From positions 35,269,379-35,333,378 of the forward strand of contig OX235263.1 in assembly GCA_944472135.2 (NCBI GenBank): a DNA stretch of 64,000 nucleotides, given 5' to 3'. Source of the stretch: Trichobilharzia regenti (Eukaryota; Platyhelminthes; Trematoda; Strigeidida; Schistosomatidae). Positions 31,910-43,124 of the stretch are shown in pieces (the stretch's first letter is position 1; every line of letters starts with the position of its first letter). Both the position numbers and the translations under genes were made by a program. The notes under the pieces were generated by a model. It worked only from the letters and a program-made list of their open reading frames with translations. It ran no database searches and was not told the DNA's origin.

Positions 31910-33430
31910 AAACAAATTTATCTTCCATTTGACAAAGTTTTGAGCAGTTAACTCAAACAGTTATACATGGAGTCTCAACATCATTTTATTTTATTCAATA
32001 TTTTCCAGTTTTATTCATTTCACAATGTATTCTTTGGGCGAGAATATAATCTTATCGCAAGTCAAACTTGCCGCTCTTTCGTATTAGTATACTTCTATGG
32101 GTAGAATAGATTTCAGGTAGCTGATGTTGTATTACAAGCCTAGAGGAATGCTGTAATCATATCAGATGTGACGTTTGTCTGTTTTAAAGTTGTTCTACCG
32201 ACTTTTTCTACACAGCTAGAATATCTGTTGTTGCGTTTGCTATAACATGCGCGAAAATACCTCACAACAGCGTTTATTCAAGCTGAAGGACTTTACTGCT
32301 GACTCTTAACCAAATCAAGTGCTAATATAAATTTTAAGCGTTCCTGTGTGCAACAATATGCATTTTTCGTTCCCTTATTATTAACTGTAATCGTTAAGAG
32401 ATTTCTATCCATTTCGAAAGCTGAGAAATTTGAAGCACTTCGGTATTTTATATTTATACATATTCACTGAATGCACTTAAAATTACTTCAGACATTTTTT
32501 ATAGTAACGAATGGTAGTATAAAGTCAGCATAGGTTAAGACAAGGTTATGTAAACAAGTCATTATTTTGGTAAATTTACCTACTAGCACAACAAATTTTT
32601 TTTAAAAACAAAACAACACATGACACATGGTAGCTAATGAGGCGATCGAAAGACTGAATTAATAAAACAAACATTGAACAAATAAAGAGGTTATACACCT
32701 ACTGAATCTGTTAATTAAAGTAAATTTCAAAGTTAAATGATACCAAGTTAAAAAATGCCATACAGAAATTGTCAAAAAAGAGCCACTAATAGTAATCATT
32801 TAAGACTAACCTGTAGAAGAAAATACTCTTCAATCACATCCGAAATCGCATTGACCTTGACCAACCAATCAGAATGCAGGCGTTTGAAATGTGTTTAAAA
32901 AACACTGTAGACATAATATCACTCTGTACAGTTGAATTTTATGTGTTTTAAAAATGTCTCCCAATAACTCCAACATAGATTTATTTGGTCTTTACGGAAA
33001 TCATTCATCAAATTAATAAGGGAGGTATGATTTGATATGAAATGACCTTACATAGAGTTCCCTAAATCTGATTGGCTCTTGAAGGTCATCTTTTGACAAA
33101 CCTTGATTTTGACTACGATACTTTAACTTCTCCTTTTAATGTTTTCCAAATTTTTAAATGGAAAATTAATTTTACCGGGATGCTAATGATAATATGAACT
33201 TATCCTGCAGCGAATCTAATTATCCTTTTTCGAATATCTTGTTCATTGTTACATTAAAAAACTTACAGACATTCTAAGACTTTTAGTGTTAATTTACCTG
33301 TCACTGTGGTAACAGAAAAGTTCACGTATTATTTCGTGAACATAAGAAAAATAGTTTTTTGAATAAACAGTTCTGTATATTTCAATTCGAAAGAGGACTG
33401 AGGGAGTTTCTTACAAACACTGTAGATTTA
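31910..33430. other. No recognisable feature
   Basis: AT-rich sequence, no named repeat or frame. Confidence 0.5.
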
Positions 33431-33434
33431 CGGA

Positions 33435-33805
33435 ACTATAATGCATAGGAAGATGGCCAGAAAAAATCAGCACCAGGCATCTCTAGAAGCCAATCAACCC
33501 AGCAGGAATCAATTGTGCAACAAATATGCAGGAAGAAATGGAGGTGGATTAGTCATACTCTGAGAAAAAAATCCCATCAATTAACATCACACGCCAGGCC
33601 AGTGTTCAAGTGGAAACCAAATGGGAAACGGCGAGTTGGTCGTCAGTGCAAGGGTGAGTTTGAGGAGGTCATGTGAAGAGGAGATGAAAGCATGTGGGCA
33701 GACGTGGAGCCAGATGAAAACGTTGGCAGAGAACCGAAAGTAATAGAGACGTGCGTCTGAGGCCCTATGTTCCTCTAGGAATTAAAGGAAACAATAATAA
33801 TATAA
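33435..33805 (+). pseudogene. RTE-A LINE, 3' end
   Basis: Shows AGATGGCCAGAAAAAATCAG, AAATGGAGGTGGATTAGTCA, and the tail GAGGCCCTATGTTCCTCTAG then GAATTAAAGGAAACAATAAT. Frames are broken; only the last 370 bases of the element are present. Confidence 0.75.
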
Positions 33806-34530
33806 TAATAATGCATAGGAAAAATCCAATCAATAAAGTCGGTAGTTACTTTCCTTATATATGAGTTTTAAACTTGACTTGATAAAAATGCCCTAGCTGC
33901 AGTCAAGTGAAGAAAAAAACGCTAAGGAATTCCAGCAAAATTAATACAACATATAACTTTTAGAATTCAATAGACAACAGATTTCAAGTGTATCATCTTC
34001 AGTACAAATAAATTGTTAGGTGGAGTGTCATTCACAGCTATGCATCAAATCATATCATCTTAAATAACACTTTCAACTTAGTATTCACATCCTTAACTGT
34101 AAATATTCTTCACCATTCCACTGATGAATCTATAGTACTTTATCATTTCTATAGTACTACAGTGCTCTTCTTATAAGAATAATCTTCTGTTGGATGTGTT
34201 TTGTGTTAAATGCATGACTGATTTCAATCAAATTTTCTGCATTCAAAAGAATAATACAAAAATCCAACATCACCTTAGTTCTTTACACAACAATGAATAT
34301 GCATGACATGTGATGATTGAGCGTTTTCAGACAAGATAAGCAACTAGAAAAATATTTAAACGGATAAGTGATATACACAAATATGAATAATCCACTGGCA
34401 GAAATTTCATCCATTTTCACTTTTTTCACTACATCCAGCATGCATCATATGTAATTTAGAACCACTTCATATTTTAAAAGGTGATAAACGATTTCAAACA
34501 AATTTTGTTATGAATTTTACACAAAACAGT
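33806..34530. other. No recognisable feature
   Basis: AT-rich sequence with short ATA runs. Confidence 0.5.
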
Positions 34531-34540
34531 AAGAAGACGT

Positions 34541-35600
34541 AATTTGTCTGAATAGTGTAATGTGTATTTGCGAAACACATTTCAAACAATCTGATCACAT
34601 ACGAACTTGTCACGAAATTAATAAATAGTTAAGATATGAGAAAATTAATTTAGGTCGAGTTAAAAGGACATATTGAAGGTCAAAATAATAATGAAGATCA
34701 CTAAACCAAATAACAGAGGTGATAGTACAACCATACTAGCTGGTATCAAAACAAAGTTTACCAAGGAAGGAAGGCTTATTGTGATGACGAATTGTTGCTT
34801 TAAACACATTTCTAGGGCTTCCACTAGCTTTTGGATACGCCCCAAACACGTTTTACAGATAGGTTTAAAAGACGTGTAAACATCAATGTTATGTCCTGTC
34901 TCTATAACATGTTTCGCAATAGAGGGGCTAGGTGGCCTGTCCTCACCACTAATGGGTTATGCAGCTAAGATCATAACAATTGAGAATGTGCAAGCGATGT
35001 ATCCATCTAAGCCCTTAGAACATGCGGAAAATTATGTCACTTCCTGCTGTATTTACCAGTTTAAAGGTACGTACGGCAACACATACACAGGAAGGACTCA
35101 TTGGTATCTGAAAGTCAGGGCTTCAGAGCATATTCCTAAATGGCAAACAAAATCCCTAGAACCCATTAATAATGAGAACAGGCCACCTAGCCCCTCTATT
35201 GCGAAACATACTATAGAGACAGGACATAACATTGATGTTTACACGTCTTTTAAACCTATCTGTAAAACGTGTTTGGGGCGTATCCAAAAGCTAGTGGAAG
35301 TCCTAGATGGTAGTTTGAAAGTTTAGACCACCTCTATGCCTTCAAAGCAACAATTCGTCATCACAATAAGCCTTCCTTCCTTGGTAAACTTTGTTTTGAT
35401 ACCAGCTAGTATGGTTGTACTATCACCTCTGTTATTTGGTTTAGTGATCTTCATTGTTATTTTGACCTTCAATATGTCCTATTATCTTGACCTAAATTAA
35501 TTTCCTCATATGTGTATATTCCTATGACAAGTTCGTGTTTATGTGATCAGATTTTTCGAAATGTGTTTCGCAAATACACATTTCACGATACAGACAAATT
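34541..35600 (+). mobile_element. Penelope-like element P2 with two long inverted arms
   Basis: The left arm (34541-34941) is the reverse complement of the right arm (35181-35600), each about 400 bases with some divergence near the outer ends. Only about 240 bases of unique sequence lie between. The arms include coding sequence: GGCCACCTAGCCCCTCTATT occurs forward at the right and as its complement at the left. This is the same design as P1 but with the inversion point further into the nuclease domain. Confidence 0.8.
34886..35326 (+). pseudogene. Penelope GIY-YIG endonuclease fragment (P2)
   Basis: The 146-codon frame begins in the inverted arm, so its first 20 or so residues are antisense sequence. 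The real part runs from YPSKPLEHAENYVTSCC through IYQFKGTYGNTYTGRT and RASEHIPKW to SIAKHTIETGHNIDVYTSFK. The nuclease core has YTG instead of YIG. The reverse transcriptase is absent. Confidence 0.7.
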
Positions 35601-35689
35601 ACCGGTATAAAACATATAGAATAAATGATGCAAACAGACAAGGATTGTTTCAAACTGACCGTTAGGCATAGCTCATGTCATTTAAAATT

Positions 35690-36250
35690 TGAATTCATTA
35701 TCCTACTAAACAAACTGATATGAAATCAAGTTTAATCATGAGATGACATCGCTAGAAAACTACTGAAAACCACGAAATACTGGACAACTGTTTAGTCCTG
35801 ATTCGGAACTCCAGCAGTAGACGCACGTGACTCAATCCGAGATCGAACCCCAGACCTTTAGGTTACAAGGGGAGGTCGTTGACCATCCAACTACTGGGAT
35901 GAAATCAAATGGCTAGTGATTCTAACTTCTGACGTTTAGCAAAATACACCATGAGGGCCAGCCAATGTCGGCGGTGATTACCTGTCCTCATACCCGACAT
36001 GATGGATCTGGCTATTCATAACTTCTCACTAGAAAATCAGGCAGTTCATCGTTTAGTCAGTGATTAGTGAGCTTTAGATTAATTTTCGAGTGTTGTTTTG
36101 AAGTGACTAGATAGTCATTGAGATCGTCTTGTAACCAGAAGGTCCTGACCTCGATCCCTGGTGGTGGGGTCATAAATGCGTAGTGCTGGAAAGTTCCAAA
36201 CTAGGGTGAAAAATCTGTCCAGTACTTTGTAGAATATTTGTAGAATACTG
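35690..36250. repeat. Head-to-head pair of S2 SINEs (minus then plus)
   Basis: Minus copy about 35700-36000 with a decayed hammerhead (core CTGGAG) and B box complement GAGATCGAACCCC. Plus copy about 36060-36250 with TTGTAACCAGAAGGTCCTGA, TCGATCCCTGG and a decayed hammerhead (CTGGAAAG). The 5' regions face each other in the middle. Confidence 0.6.
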
Positions 36251-36480
36251 AACAACGTCCACATTATAACCAACTCCGTACACTACTAACTTTCCTATTC
36301 TTCAATATTTAGTTGATTATTATAGATATTTTATACGCTGACTACCTTTTCTATCATTTGTAGGTCCTTAGAAACTGAATCTTGAAAACCTTATAATAAT
36401 TTTATTTCTCTTTTGTTCACCACAGTAAACACCTACTTGTTTTAATTTTCTTCTGAGTTCACTACCTCAACAACACTTTG

Positions 36481-36720
36481 GGTATTAGATGACTGAAGGC
36501 AATCGGCGTCGAGCCTTGGTTTCACCTAGGTTTCGTGCTACTTGGTACTCATCAGTCAGCAAGGTGTAGCTGCAACCTTGAAGGAACTCATATCCCTTCT
36601 GAGATTCAGACGCTCATCACCCAGGGCTGCAGTCAAAGATGTTACCACTGAACTATTCGGGTTCTTGACGGACCTTCTATAGGACTGTATTGTATACTAG
36701 TTAGTAACTATTGTCCAATT
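36481..36720 (-). repeat. S3 SINE (tRNA-like plus hammerhead), minus strand
   Basis: On the minus strand: GAATAGTTCAGTGGTAACAT (A-box-like), a B-box-like GCGTCTGAATCTC, then a hammerhead and CCGATTGCC end. Copies at 38040, 38221 and 59770. Confidence 0.7.
36514..36564 (-). ncRNA. Hammerhead ribozyme motif in S3
   Basis: CCTTG, CTGA, core CTGATGA, stem II GTACC/GCAC (imperfect here), GAAA, palindromic CCTAGG then T, GAAAC, CAAGG. The outer stem I pairing CCTTG/CAAGG is intact. The base after the U that pairs with A15.1 is G, not ideal for cleavage. Confidence 0.6.
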
Positions 36721-37295
36721 AAAAACCGCTTTAGGTATTTATTCAAGGTTTAGTTATCATTGCACATGTAAGTATAAATTTTATGCTATTTTAGTCGAAG
36801 TTTCAACACACATGACTTACTGAATGAAAAAAAAAAGAATTAAACTGTGACTATACAAAAAAGATAGACTGGATTAAAATTTATCTATTCAAACAAGCAA
36901 ATACAAACAAGCCTCATTTCATTCAATTTAGTACTTCGTTACTCCGTTATTATTTCATTTCCCCCGATTTATTCAATCGTGTACATTTAAGTGTTGTTTT
37001 AAAATCTTATTTTTGTTTTAAAAAATCTTCAACAATAAAAGTCACTTGATTTATTTTTATTTACTTTTTACAAACCCCTAGTAGCTGAAGTTTTTAAATT
37101 CCTGCTTTTATTTTTTCAGAATGTTCATTTTTTTCCCTATAAATCATAGATTTGATGATTGAAAAATAAAACGGTTTCTACATTTAAGTGAATAAGCGAG
37201 TTTTTAATTGTTCTAAAGGTTAATAGGTAGGCATGTTAGACAAGAAAAACGTTTTAAGGATATCAGGTTGGTTTGATGTAGGTAGCAGCAACATC
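36721..37295. other. No recognisable feature
   Basis: AT-rich sequence. Confidence 0.5.
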
Positions 37296-37299
37296 ACAT

Positions 37300-37640
37300 A
37301 TTCATTTCATCGTATTTTCTAAGGTCCTCTTCATCTATGATCTCTTACTCGTACTATCTACTCCATGTCACCCTTGCACACACACGCCTAACTTATTCTT
37401 TCTCATTGGGGTACCACTCTGGCAGTGGCCTGACGCGCGATGTTATTCGACGGTCTCCTCAGTGTGAAGTCGATCTATCTCCATTTTCTTCCACATATTT
37501 TGTTGAGCAATAGGTTCTTGGTTGGTTGGGTGGTTCCCAGAGTTTCTTGATGCTAGTTCTTTCTGGCCATTTAATCTGCAGTATGGAGCCAGAGAAGGCA
37601 GCTGTTGTTGAAAGTCTGCAACCTGTTGGAAAGATATAAT
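37300..37640 (-). pseudogene. RTE-A LINE, 3' coding end, diverged
   Basis: On the minus strand it encodes a broken version of the RTE-A C-terminus ('EEIVDE', 'W.KMEIDRLHTEETVE'). The tail is missing. Confidence 0.6.
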
Positions 37641-37737
37641 TAAGGTCTGTATAAAACTGTTTACATATATATTTTTATAACTGTTTATCATATTGTGTAT
37701 CCTAACTAGCCATTATAAGTCAATGACGGTCGGTTTC

Positions 37738-37972
37738 GTTTATTCCTTCGCTTTTTGAGTTAAACATATGGCTTCAAGCTTTAGTCTTTGAAGTTTGGTA
37801 GGACACGTTTTCTTTCTACATGTTGAGGTTGCTAGCCTCATTCTCAACCTGCCCTCTTTTCCTGGATTACTACTGGCCAGGCTAGATTTAGGAGTGATTC
37901 GGCCAGGAATCGAACCCTGAGCGCGAGCATGGTTTGTGAGAATTCTACCCCTAAACCACCAGAAGTCAGTGT
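37738..37972 (-). repeat. ST SINE, third copy
   Basis: The complement of the ST tail (GGCTTCAAGC) and head (GGAATCGAACCCTGA, CTAAACCACC) are present. Diverged. Confidence 0.7.
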
Positions 37973-38039
37973 TGCAACTTCACTAAAATGAGTACTTTGC
38001 AATCACTAAATAAAGTATTCAGAGTGTTTCTTGATAAAT

Positions 38040-38440
38040 TTATCATTCGATAGGATGCCATGAACCTAGGTTTCATGTTAGTTGGCACTCGTCAGCAAAG
38101 TGAGTCTGCAGCCTTGAAGGAACACATTTCCCTTCTGAAATTAGAACCCGCGTCAACCAGTGTGGAAGTCAAAGACGTTACCACTAAGCTTTTCGGGTTC
38201 GCGATTGACCTTTAAGGCTGTAGATAAGCTTTGCTGACTAGTGAATGCCAACTGGCACGACATCTAGGTGCAGCCAAGGCTTCCTTTTGATTGGGTCCAG
38301 CCATCTAATACCAACAGTTCACAGTGCACCTTGATGGCGGCTACATTGCAAAATTGTCTGATGGAATTCAGTCTGCACCAAAGATAGGACTGGACACACA
38401 CTAATTACTGACTAGTATCCGATCAAGAATTGACCATTCA
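38040..38440. repeat. S3 SINE pair, minus copy then plus fragment
   Basis: The minus copy (about 38045-38215) holds the tRNA-like part and a hammerhead with CTGACGAG, GAAA and CCTAGG. The plus fragment (about 38221-38440) starts at the hammerhead: CTTTG, CTGACTAGTGA, TGCCAACTGGCA, CGACA, TCTAGG, CAAGG. Here stem II TGCC/GGCA is perfect but the GAAA is CGACA. Confidence 0.6.
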
Positions 38441-38584
38441 CTCTGTCTGTCCTATTAAAATTACATATTAATAGGCTTTTATTAACTTGATGCGTGTAAA
38501 CACAATTGTTTTAAAATGAACAGAATGTATAAGTGAATAAACAGTATTACTGTTACTTCAAAGCATATCTAATTTTGTTTTTAC

Positions 38585-38960
38585 GAGTTGATCACGGACT
38601 GATATCAGTTAGAGAACCATTGACGCTCGCTAGTGACTTGCAACAGGACAGAGTTTCCTGGAGTTCTACTAAGAAGTCGTGACCAGTGAGGTCCATCCAG
38701 ATGTCATGTGTGAGGATGGATGTCCCACCGGTGATATTGGTTCGTGGTGGCGCTAAATCACCAACTAAATCGGATCCCAGTGGCTGAATGGTATACGAGC
38801 TAGCTTGCCTTGTAACCGTAAGGTCCTGGGTTCGAACCCTCTGTGGTGGGTGAGTACTGCCGATGATTCCCAAACAAGGATGAAACAGTTGGCTGTTCAG
38901 TACTCCTTGTGGCTTGTTTTCAATGGTTCTCTAACTGATATCAATGCGTAATCAAGTCGT
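38585..38960 (+). repeat. S2 SINE, near full length, plus strand
   Basis: Includes the 5' region (CTCGCTAGTGACTTGCAACA), the tRNA-like part (CCCAGTGGCTGAATGGTATA and GGGTTCGAACCC), the hammerhead, and the 3' end (AATGGTTCTCTAACTGATAT). About 375 bases. Confidence 0.75.
38852..38905 (+). ncRNA. Hammerhead-like motif in S2, long stem I
   Basis: GAGTACTG pairs with CAGTACTC (eight base pairs). Core reads CCGATGA (U4 to C), stem II TTCC/GGAT with a mismatch at the base, GAAA, stem III ACAG/CTGT. One core base is changed, so activity is doubtful. Confidence 0.6.
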
Positions 38961-39775
38961 AAAAACAAAACTAATCCTTACAAACCAACTATAGAATATC
39001 TAATTTTAAAAAATTGAATGAAATCTGTAAAACCAAGTTGGAAGGACGTAAAACAAATAGTTCTGTGGCTAAAATGGCTTGTTAAATCTGAGATAATAGC
39101 AAAAAAGGCAGTTGAGGTAACTATCTTTGTGATGAACTTATTTCCTTAGTTGAGAATTCATAGATAATAGAATTAGAAGTATAACATTTCAGGGAGAATT
39201 TCGATGATAGATCACAGTCAGTCAATGCAACTAGTGTACACAAAAGTATTTGACTATCTACGGATGATGTTGTGATAACCAGTTAATGGAATATCCAGTG
39301 GATATTGTTATTTTAAAATTCTTTTAAATACATAGAGACTACTAACTGTTTATTAAGTACTGCAAATTTACTATTTAACAACTAATATAAAGAGGGTATA
39401 GAGGGATATACGAGCATATTAACTGTTATATTACTTGAAGACGACTTTGACAAATGGCTTTAAGTCGGCAGATATATGTCATCCAGAGTTTTAGCAATTG
39501 TTGTTTTAAAAAGAAACTTATTCTACCTACCATATCGATTAGTAGCTCCGATAATTGCGTCTGAATACTGCAATATACAAGCCAGGATGCACTGAAGTTT
39601 GTGTATAAGCTTAGGAAAAATTATACATACAAATGCACATAGTTTTAGCAGCACCTGAATAGGTAAGTATGTATTTCTGTAACATATGCGACAAACTTAC
39701 ATTCCTACACTTGAGTCATTTGACTTACCGGCTTTAAATGAAACACAAAATTATACTTTCGTTTGTACAAAATGA
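38961..39775. other. No recognisable feature
   Basis: AT-rich sequence without a named repeat. Confidence 0.5.
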
Positions 39776-39776
39776 A

Positions 39777-39777
<1 letters not shown>

Positions 39778-39818
<41 letters not shown>

Positions 39819-39822
39819 TATA
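39778..39822. repeat. TA microsatellite
   Basis: About sixteen TA units followed by CATATATATAT. Confidence 0.95.
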
Positions 39823-39849
39823 TTCGTACAACTAACACCTTAAGCTCAT

Positions 39850-40225
39850 CACTAGTGAAGGTTAAGGATAAAACAGAAGAAGAAAACCAACAGAATTGTG
39901 GGGACTGGGACGCCGTATATGTAAGAGAAACTTCCAGATAGGTAATAGTAAGAGTGAAAGACCATAAACAATGTCTAAAGGTGATTCCAAATACCTTTAA
40001 AGACTTAAAGAAGCTAGAAATTAGATCCCTGATTGCACTGCATTCGATAGAAACGGGACACAAAGTTGACAATGATAAGACTCAAGTTCTACAGAAAGGT
40101 TTTGGTTCGTATAAAGTAAGACTGACTACAAAAGTCCTACATATATGGATGAATCCCAAAAGTTTGAACATACGTGAAGGTGTGATGTTAGCTGATGCAT
40201 GGCACATCCTGATTAATAAATAAAT
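39850..40225 (+). pseudogene. Penelope-like fragment (P5?), GIY-YIG end
   Basis: Reads CGDWDAVYVRETSR, stop, then VRVKDHKQC and IRSLIALHSIETGHKVDN. The YIG is changed to YVR. It matches the C-terminal nuclease part of Penelope proteins. A TAAA run follows at 40218-40232. Confidence 0.55.
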
Positions 40226-40516
40226 AAATAAAAAGTGGATATGTGTCACAAATTAATCATACTTGGTCTAAATTCCCAATTGTCTTTATTCTTCTTATGG
40301 AGAGGCTAACAAATGTTTGACAACTGTTTACCCACACACACACCATTGTATACTGCATATACATATATATTTTCATCATTGTCAGTAATTGGTTTGAGCA
40401 TTGTGGAATAGATCAAATAAAGTATAATTATATTTCAATAGTTTACACACAATGATAAGTTATGTTTCATACATTTGGTTCCCTTGATAAATTTTGATAG
40501 AGAAAGAAAGACCAGA

Positions 40517-40569
40517 TTTGCAGTATAAAATGATATCATTCTATTTCACAGGTTCTCATCAGCTGCAAA
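40517..40569 (-). ncRNA. Hammerhead ribozyme motif, perfect core (P5)
   Basis: On the minus strand: TTTGCAG, core CTGATGA, an eight-base stem II region GAACCTGT, GAAA, stem III TAGAATGATATCATTTTA, then U-A and CTGCAAA. Stem I is seven perfect base pairs; the core is the full consensus; stem III is a ten-base-pair palindrome with one G-U. Cleavage triplet AUA. The layout matches P1 (minimal stem II, long palindromic stem III), so I place it in a related Penelope terminus. Confidence 0.8.
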
Positions 40570-41006
40570 CTACCTGAAATTACAATGGTTATAAATAATA
40601 GCATTTCATACTTCATTGTTTGAAAGGTAATAGAGAAAACATTATAAGGTGAACGCATCTGGAATATAAGTATTATGATCTAAGTCACCATCAATTTATA
40701 TACTATCAAACTATAAAAGAAGAAAAAAGAGGGGGATGAGAGAAGACAGAAAACAGAAAAATCTAATAAACAGTATCAACATAGCAACTCAGGAAGGTAC
40801 ATCTCTTTCTTTGCTGTACTTTAGGATAAATCCTTTTGGATATCCATTTTCCTTAAGGCATTTTTCGACAAAGCTTAATTCTTCTTCTACATTGTTAAGC
40901 GAACATTTTGATACCTGTTTCATGACTCATATGATTGGGCAAAGTTTTTTAAAACAAAAGATGTTCCTTTTATATATAAACCTCTGTAATGTTAATTTTA
41001 GTTAAT

Positions 41007-41051
41007 TTCCCTGAAGAACTTCGGACCAGATCGCCGAACGAAACGTTGGAA
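41007..41051 (+). ncRNA. Hammerhead ribozyme motif in a Penelope-type terminus
   Basis: TTCC, core CTGAAGA, a stem II with TTCGG pairing with CCGAA around ACCAGATCG, GAAA, CGTT, then GGAA. Stem I TTCC/GGAA is four pairs. The palindromic ACGT stem III resembles P3. The core is complete. Confidence 0.7.
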
Positions 41052-41164
41052 TTCATCATTTCAATTTCCCTGAGATTTTACAAATATAATTTTTATGTGT
41101 GTCTATTTTTTCATTCAACACCCAATTATTGTGGAATTCAAGTGTTGGTTTGTAGGGATTTGAT

Positions 41165-41465
41165 TGGTTTCAGGATTTCATCATGAGCTGATATCACTTA
41201 GAGAACCATTGGAAAACCAGGAGGGAGTACTGGACAGCTGTTTCGTCCTAGTTTGGGACTCTTCAGCAGTACGCACACATCGGGATTCGAACCCAGGAAC
41301 TTCTGGTTACAAGGCGAGCTCCTATACCATTAAGCCCCTGGGACCCTATCCAATGGCCCATGAATTCTAACTTCCGCCAATTCACGACGTAGCGCGACCC
41401 CTAGCCAATGTCTTCGGTTATTATTTGTCCTCACACCCGACCTTCTACACCCTACTGATCACAAC
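41165..41465 (-). repeat. S2 SINE, minus strand, with intact hammerhead
   Basis: From the 3' end complement (GATTTCATCATGAGCTGATA) through hammerhead, tRNA-like part (GGGATTCGAACCCAG; CATTAAGCCCCTGG) to the 5' region (CACACCCGACCTTC). No loss in the core. Confidence 0.8.
41227..41272 (-). ncRNA. Hammerhead ribozyme motif in S2, intact
   Basis: GTACTG, CTGAAGA, GTCC/GGAC around CAAACTA, GAAA, palindromic CAGCTG, U-C, CAGTAC. All invariant positions are present. 46 bases. Confidence 0.8.
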
Positions 41466-41489
41466 TTCTCAAATCTTGACCAAAGTTCA

Positions 41490-41965
41490 TATGAGTATAT
41501 ACATATATGTGAGGATGGGAAAGCATATCCCAAAATGGCTAGAAAAACAAGTGAATTGTGATAAACCAACAGATGCAGGTGTCAGACTACCAACTTCGTC
41601 TATAGCTAAATACCTAATCGAGATGAACCATAAGACTGATGTTAACTCAGCCTTTAAGGTCATCTATAAAAAGTGTCAAGGGTGCCTTATTGAAATGAGC
41701 TGAGGCTATAGCTATTCATAAACTTAAGCCCCCCCCCTGTGTATTCAAAAACAGTTTACTATTACTCTTAACCTACTTTGTTAATCCTTATTTGATTGGA
41801 TTACCAAATGTTGTGTTAATCATTCATAAATCCTTCTTTCTGTCACTTTGTTTAATTTAACTTTTTCATGTATATAGACTTGACAAGTAAATGTGTGAGG
41901 GATCAGATTGTTCGAAATGTATAGCGCAAATACATCACATTTTTCAGATAATCTCCGTCTTCTAA
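41490..41965 (+). pseudogene. Penelope P2-type fragment: GIY-YIG C-terminus and terminal sequence
   Basis: Reads GKHIPKWLEKQVNCDKPT, LPTSSIAKYLIEMNHKTDVN, FKVIYKKCQG, then stop, matching the C-terminal half of the P2 nuclease. The P2 end (GATCAGATTGTTCGAAATGT) follows at 41905. Confidence 0.7.
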
Positions 41966-41975
41966 TAACGCTATC

Positions 41976-41978
<3 letters not shown>

Positions 41979-42012
<34 letters not shown>

Positions 42013-42013
42013 G
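41979..42013. repeat. ATT microsatellite, tail of RTE-A
   Basis: About eleven ATT units directly after the complement of the RTE-A end; most likely grown from the LINE's AAT tail. Confidence 0.85.
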
Positions 42014-42429
42014 TATCCTTAAGTTCCTAGAGGAACATAGGGCTTCAGCTGCGCACCTCCATTGCCTTCGGTTTTCTGACAACTTTTTCACCCTGCTCCA
42101 GGTCTGTCCACATGCTTTCATCTCCTCCTTGCATGACCTCCTCCAAGTCACCCTTGGACGACCAACTCGCCGCTCCCTTTCGGGTTCCACTCGAGGGCTT
42201 GTCTAGTGATGTCACTTGATGGTTTCCTCAGCGTATGGCCAATCCATCTCCATTTCTTTCTGCCTATTTGTTTCACAATCGGTTCCTGATTGGTTCGCTT
42301 CCAGAGATCCCTGTTGCTGATCTTTTCTAGCCAGCCATCTGATCTTGAGTATTGAGCGGAGACAGCTGTTAATGAAGGTCTGAAGTTTGTTTGGGATGCT
42401 CTTTATGACGCGCTGGCAAGTCTCTGATC

Positions 42430-43119
42430 CGTATAGTAGCACTGACTGACTTCACATTGGAGTTGAAAATCCGGATCTTATTTTTGATGCTGAGTGCTGT
42501 TGACCTCCACACAGATTTGAGAGTAATGAAAGCTTGTCTTGCTTTTCCGATTCTGGCTTTGATGTCCTCGTCAGTTCCGCCTGTAGTTGAAACGATGCTT
42601 CCCAGGTAGGTGAAGGAGGTTGTTTCTTTCAGGTTCTTCCCACTTATGCTGATTGTTGTCTGTTGTTGTTGTTGCTGTTGATGTTGGCTAGGAATCTTCA
42701 TCATCTCTGTTTTCTCTATGTTCACTTGAAGTCCTATCTTTGATGCTTCTTCTTCCAACTTGTTACTTTTCACTTGGATATCTTCCAGTTTATGGGAAAT
42801 CAGACATATATCATCGGCGAAATCCAGATCCTCCAAGTCTTTTGTGTCAGTCCATTTTATGCCTGTTCCCTCGTTGGTTGCCGTTGTCTGTCGCATTATC
42901 CAATCAATTGCAATCAGGAAGATCATTGGTGATATTAGACGGCCTTGCCTCACTCCCGTCCTCACTTCGAAGGCTTCCGTAAGTTTCCCGTTGTGGATTA
43001 CTTGGCATGCAGCATTGTCGTATAACTGTTGGATGAGATGTATAATTGTCGATGGGACCCCGTAATAGCGAAGTAGTTTCCAAATGACCTCTCGATCGAC
43101 GCTGTCGAAGGCCTTTTCA
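42430..43119 (-). pseudogene. RTE-A reverse transcriptase part
   Basis: Begins EKAFDSVDREVIWKLLRYYG (palm motif A), then TGVRQGRLISPMIFLIAIDW (motif B), DLDFADDICLIS (motif C, ADD) and SFTYLGSIVSTTGGTDEDIK. A glutamine run after KIPSQH is encoded by CAA and CAG repeats. The frame shifts near 42430, and the C-terminus continues in another frame. Confidence 0.85.
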
Positions 43120-43124
43120 TGTCG

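Noticed and set aside
35536..35590. Hammerhead in the P2 end (GAAATGTG hairpin)
   Set aside because: GAAA and a good hairpin are present, but no CUGAUGA-like strand lies upstream in any of three copies (34590, 35550, 41905).
41979..42013. CRISPR-like or functional tandem repeat
   Set aside because: A simple ATT microsatellite grown from a LINE tail in a eukaryotic genome.
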